Source of the DNA: Methanoculleus sp.
Lineage (GTDB): Archaea; Halobacteriota; Methanomicrobia; Methanomicrobiales; Methanoculleaceae
Assembly: GCA_028698765.1 (NCBI GenBank)
Contig: JAQVVW010000115.1
Coordinates: forward strand, 1 to 5,787
Reading direction: 5' to 3'
Length of the DNA: 5,787 nt
Positions within the stretch are counted from its first letter, which is position 1. Every line of letters begins with the position of its first letter. The notes below the pieces were generated by a model. The model was given only the letters and a program-made list of their open reading frames with translations, was not told the origin of the DNA and did no database searches. The position numbers and the translations under genes were made by a program. Positions 5,289 through 5,787 of the stretch are shown here, in pieces.

Positions 5289-5787
5289 TCAGGCCCGGCC
5301 CGCGCTGTACGTGAGCAGGGTCGCTCCTGATTCATCGAGGAGATCGAGCCGGTTTCCGTCGATCCGGTAGCCTGCAACCGACTCGAGGAGGGTGAGGTAA
5401 CGGTTCTCCTGCTCCATGACGCCTTCCGGCTCGCCGCAGTACATCTTCGTGCTGATCGGCGCCTCGATGGTGAGGTTTGCACCGTCGGTCCGGTAGTCGG
5501 CCCTGTAGGAGTTGCACCCGGCGTTCCCGGTGACGTTGCCGTCGGAGAAGACCGCGGTGACCGTCGTCCCGGCGATCACCGAGGAGACGGACTCGCCGCT
5601 CGAGCTGTAGGACTCAAGCGTCCACTCCGTCCCGGTGAGCGGCGCCGGCGGGACCTCCGGTGCCTGCACGAAGAAGAGGACGTCGGTGCCCGCCGCATCC
5701 GTCAGCGTCAGGCGGTCGCCCTCGACCCGGTAGGAGGAGACGTTCGCGAGGTGGCCCATGAACCTCCCTTCCTGCTCCATGACTCCC
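5289..5787 (-). CDS. Second META-domain protein, 5' end beyond the window
   Basis: Only the C-terminal ~166 residues are in view. The frame runs unbroken through the right edge; the ATG at 5780 is the Met inside the conserved GVMEQE motif of a META domain, not a start. The visible part is the tail of one META domain (GVMEQEGRF, then SSYRVEGDRLTL and LFFVQAPE), a short PPAP linker, and a complete META domain: TGTEWTLESY, GNAGCNSYRADY, STKMYCGEPEGVMEQENRYLTLL, VAGYRIDGNRL, ending LLTYSAGRA. This matches the two-domain layout of the neighbouring gene downstream, so the two are tandem paralogues. Both cysteines (GCN and YCGEP) are present in the complete domain and could pair outside the cell. 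A signal peptide is expected upstream but not visible. Role unknown, as for other META proteins. Domain identity is strong. Confidence 0.82.
   Translation of the reverse strand, partial: GVMEQEGRFMGHLANVSSYRVEGDRLTLTDAAGTDVLFFVQAPEVPPAPLTGTEWTLESYSSSGESVSSVIAGTTVTAVFSDGNVTGNAGCNSYRADYRTDGANLTIEAPISTKMYCGEPEGVMEQENRYLTLLESVAGYRIDGNRLDLLDESGATLLTYSAGRA

Noticed and set aside
5778..5780. ATG as the start of the right-edge META gene
   Set aside because: It encodes the Met of the conserved GVMEQE motif and the frame stays open to the window edge, so the real start is outside.
1..5787. CRISPR array, insertion sequence, phage or defence genes
   Set aside because: No regularly spaced repeats, transposase, integrase or nuclease motifs are seen on either strand.

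Overview
The window is GC-rich, densely coded DNA that most resembles a methanogenic archaeon of the Methanomicrobiales, probably Methanoculleus or a relative. The clues are FmdE-family proteins, a MoeA fused to a periplasmic-binding-protein-like domain, META-domain secreted proteins, oligo-T stops after genes and A/T-rich boxes at spacings that suit TATA elements. The genus is inferred from protein style, not from a marker gene.

Left half (1-3329, + strand): three genes run in one direction with gaps of 33 and 12 bases, so they are probably one operon. They are an FmdE-like protein with a C-terminal zinc ribbon (open to the left edge), a two-domain protein joining a TrmO/TsaA-type tRNA methyltransferase to an FmdE-like domain, and a MoeA molybdopterin molybdotransferase with a C-terminal substrate-binding-like domain. 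FmdE proteins were first found with the molybdenum formylmethanofuran dehydrogenase of methanogens, so FmdE plus MoeA points to molybdenum or tungsten cofactor metabolism. The job of the methyltransferase-FmdE fusion is open.

Middle (3381-4220): a small SnoaL/NTF2-like protein with its own likely promoter and an oligo-T stop. A 426-base stretch without a convincing gene follows. It has a TATA-like box just before a pair of short hairpins, a 13-base direct repeat and a weak 60-62 codon frame. It could be an interspersed repeat or a small RNA.

Right part (4221-5787, - strand): two paralogous genes for secreted or membrane-anchored proteins built from tandem META (HslJ-like) domains. The upstream one is cut by the right edge. 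Between them lie a terminator-like hairpin, a long perfect inverted repeat and a TATA-like box for the downstream gene. The duplicated domains show shared DNA as well as protein motifs, and one of them has lost a cysteine kept in its sisters.
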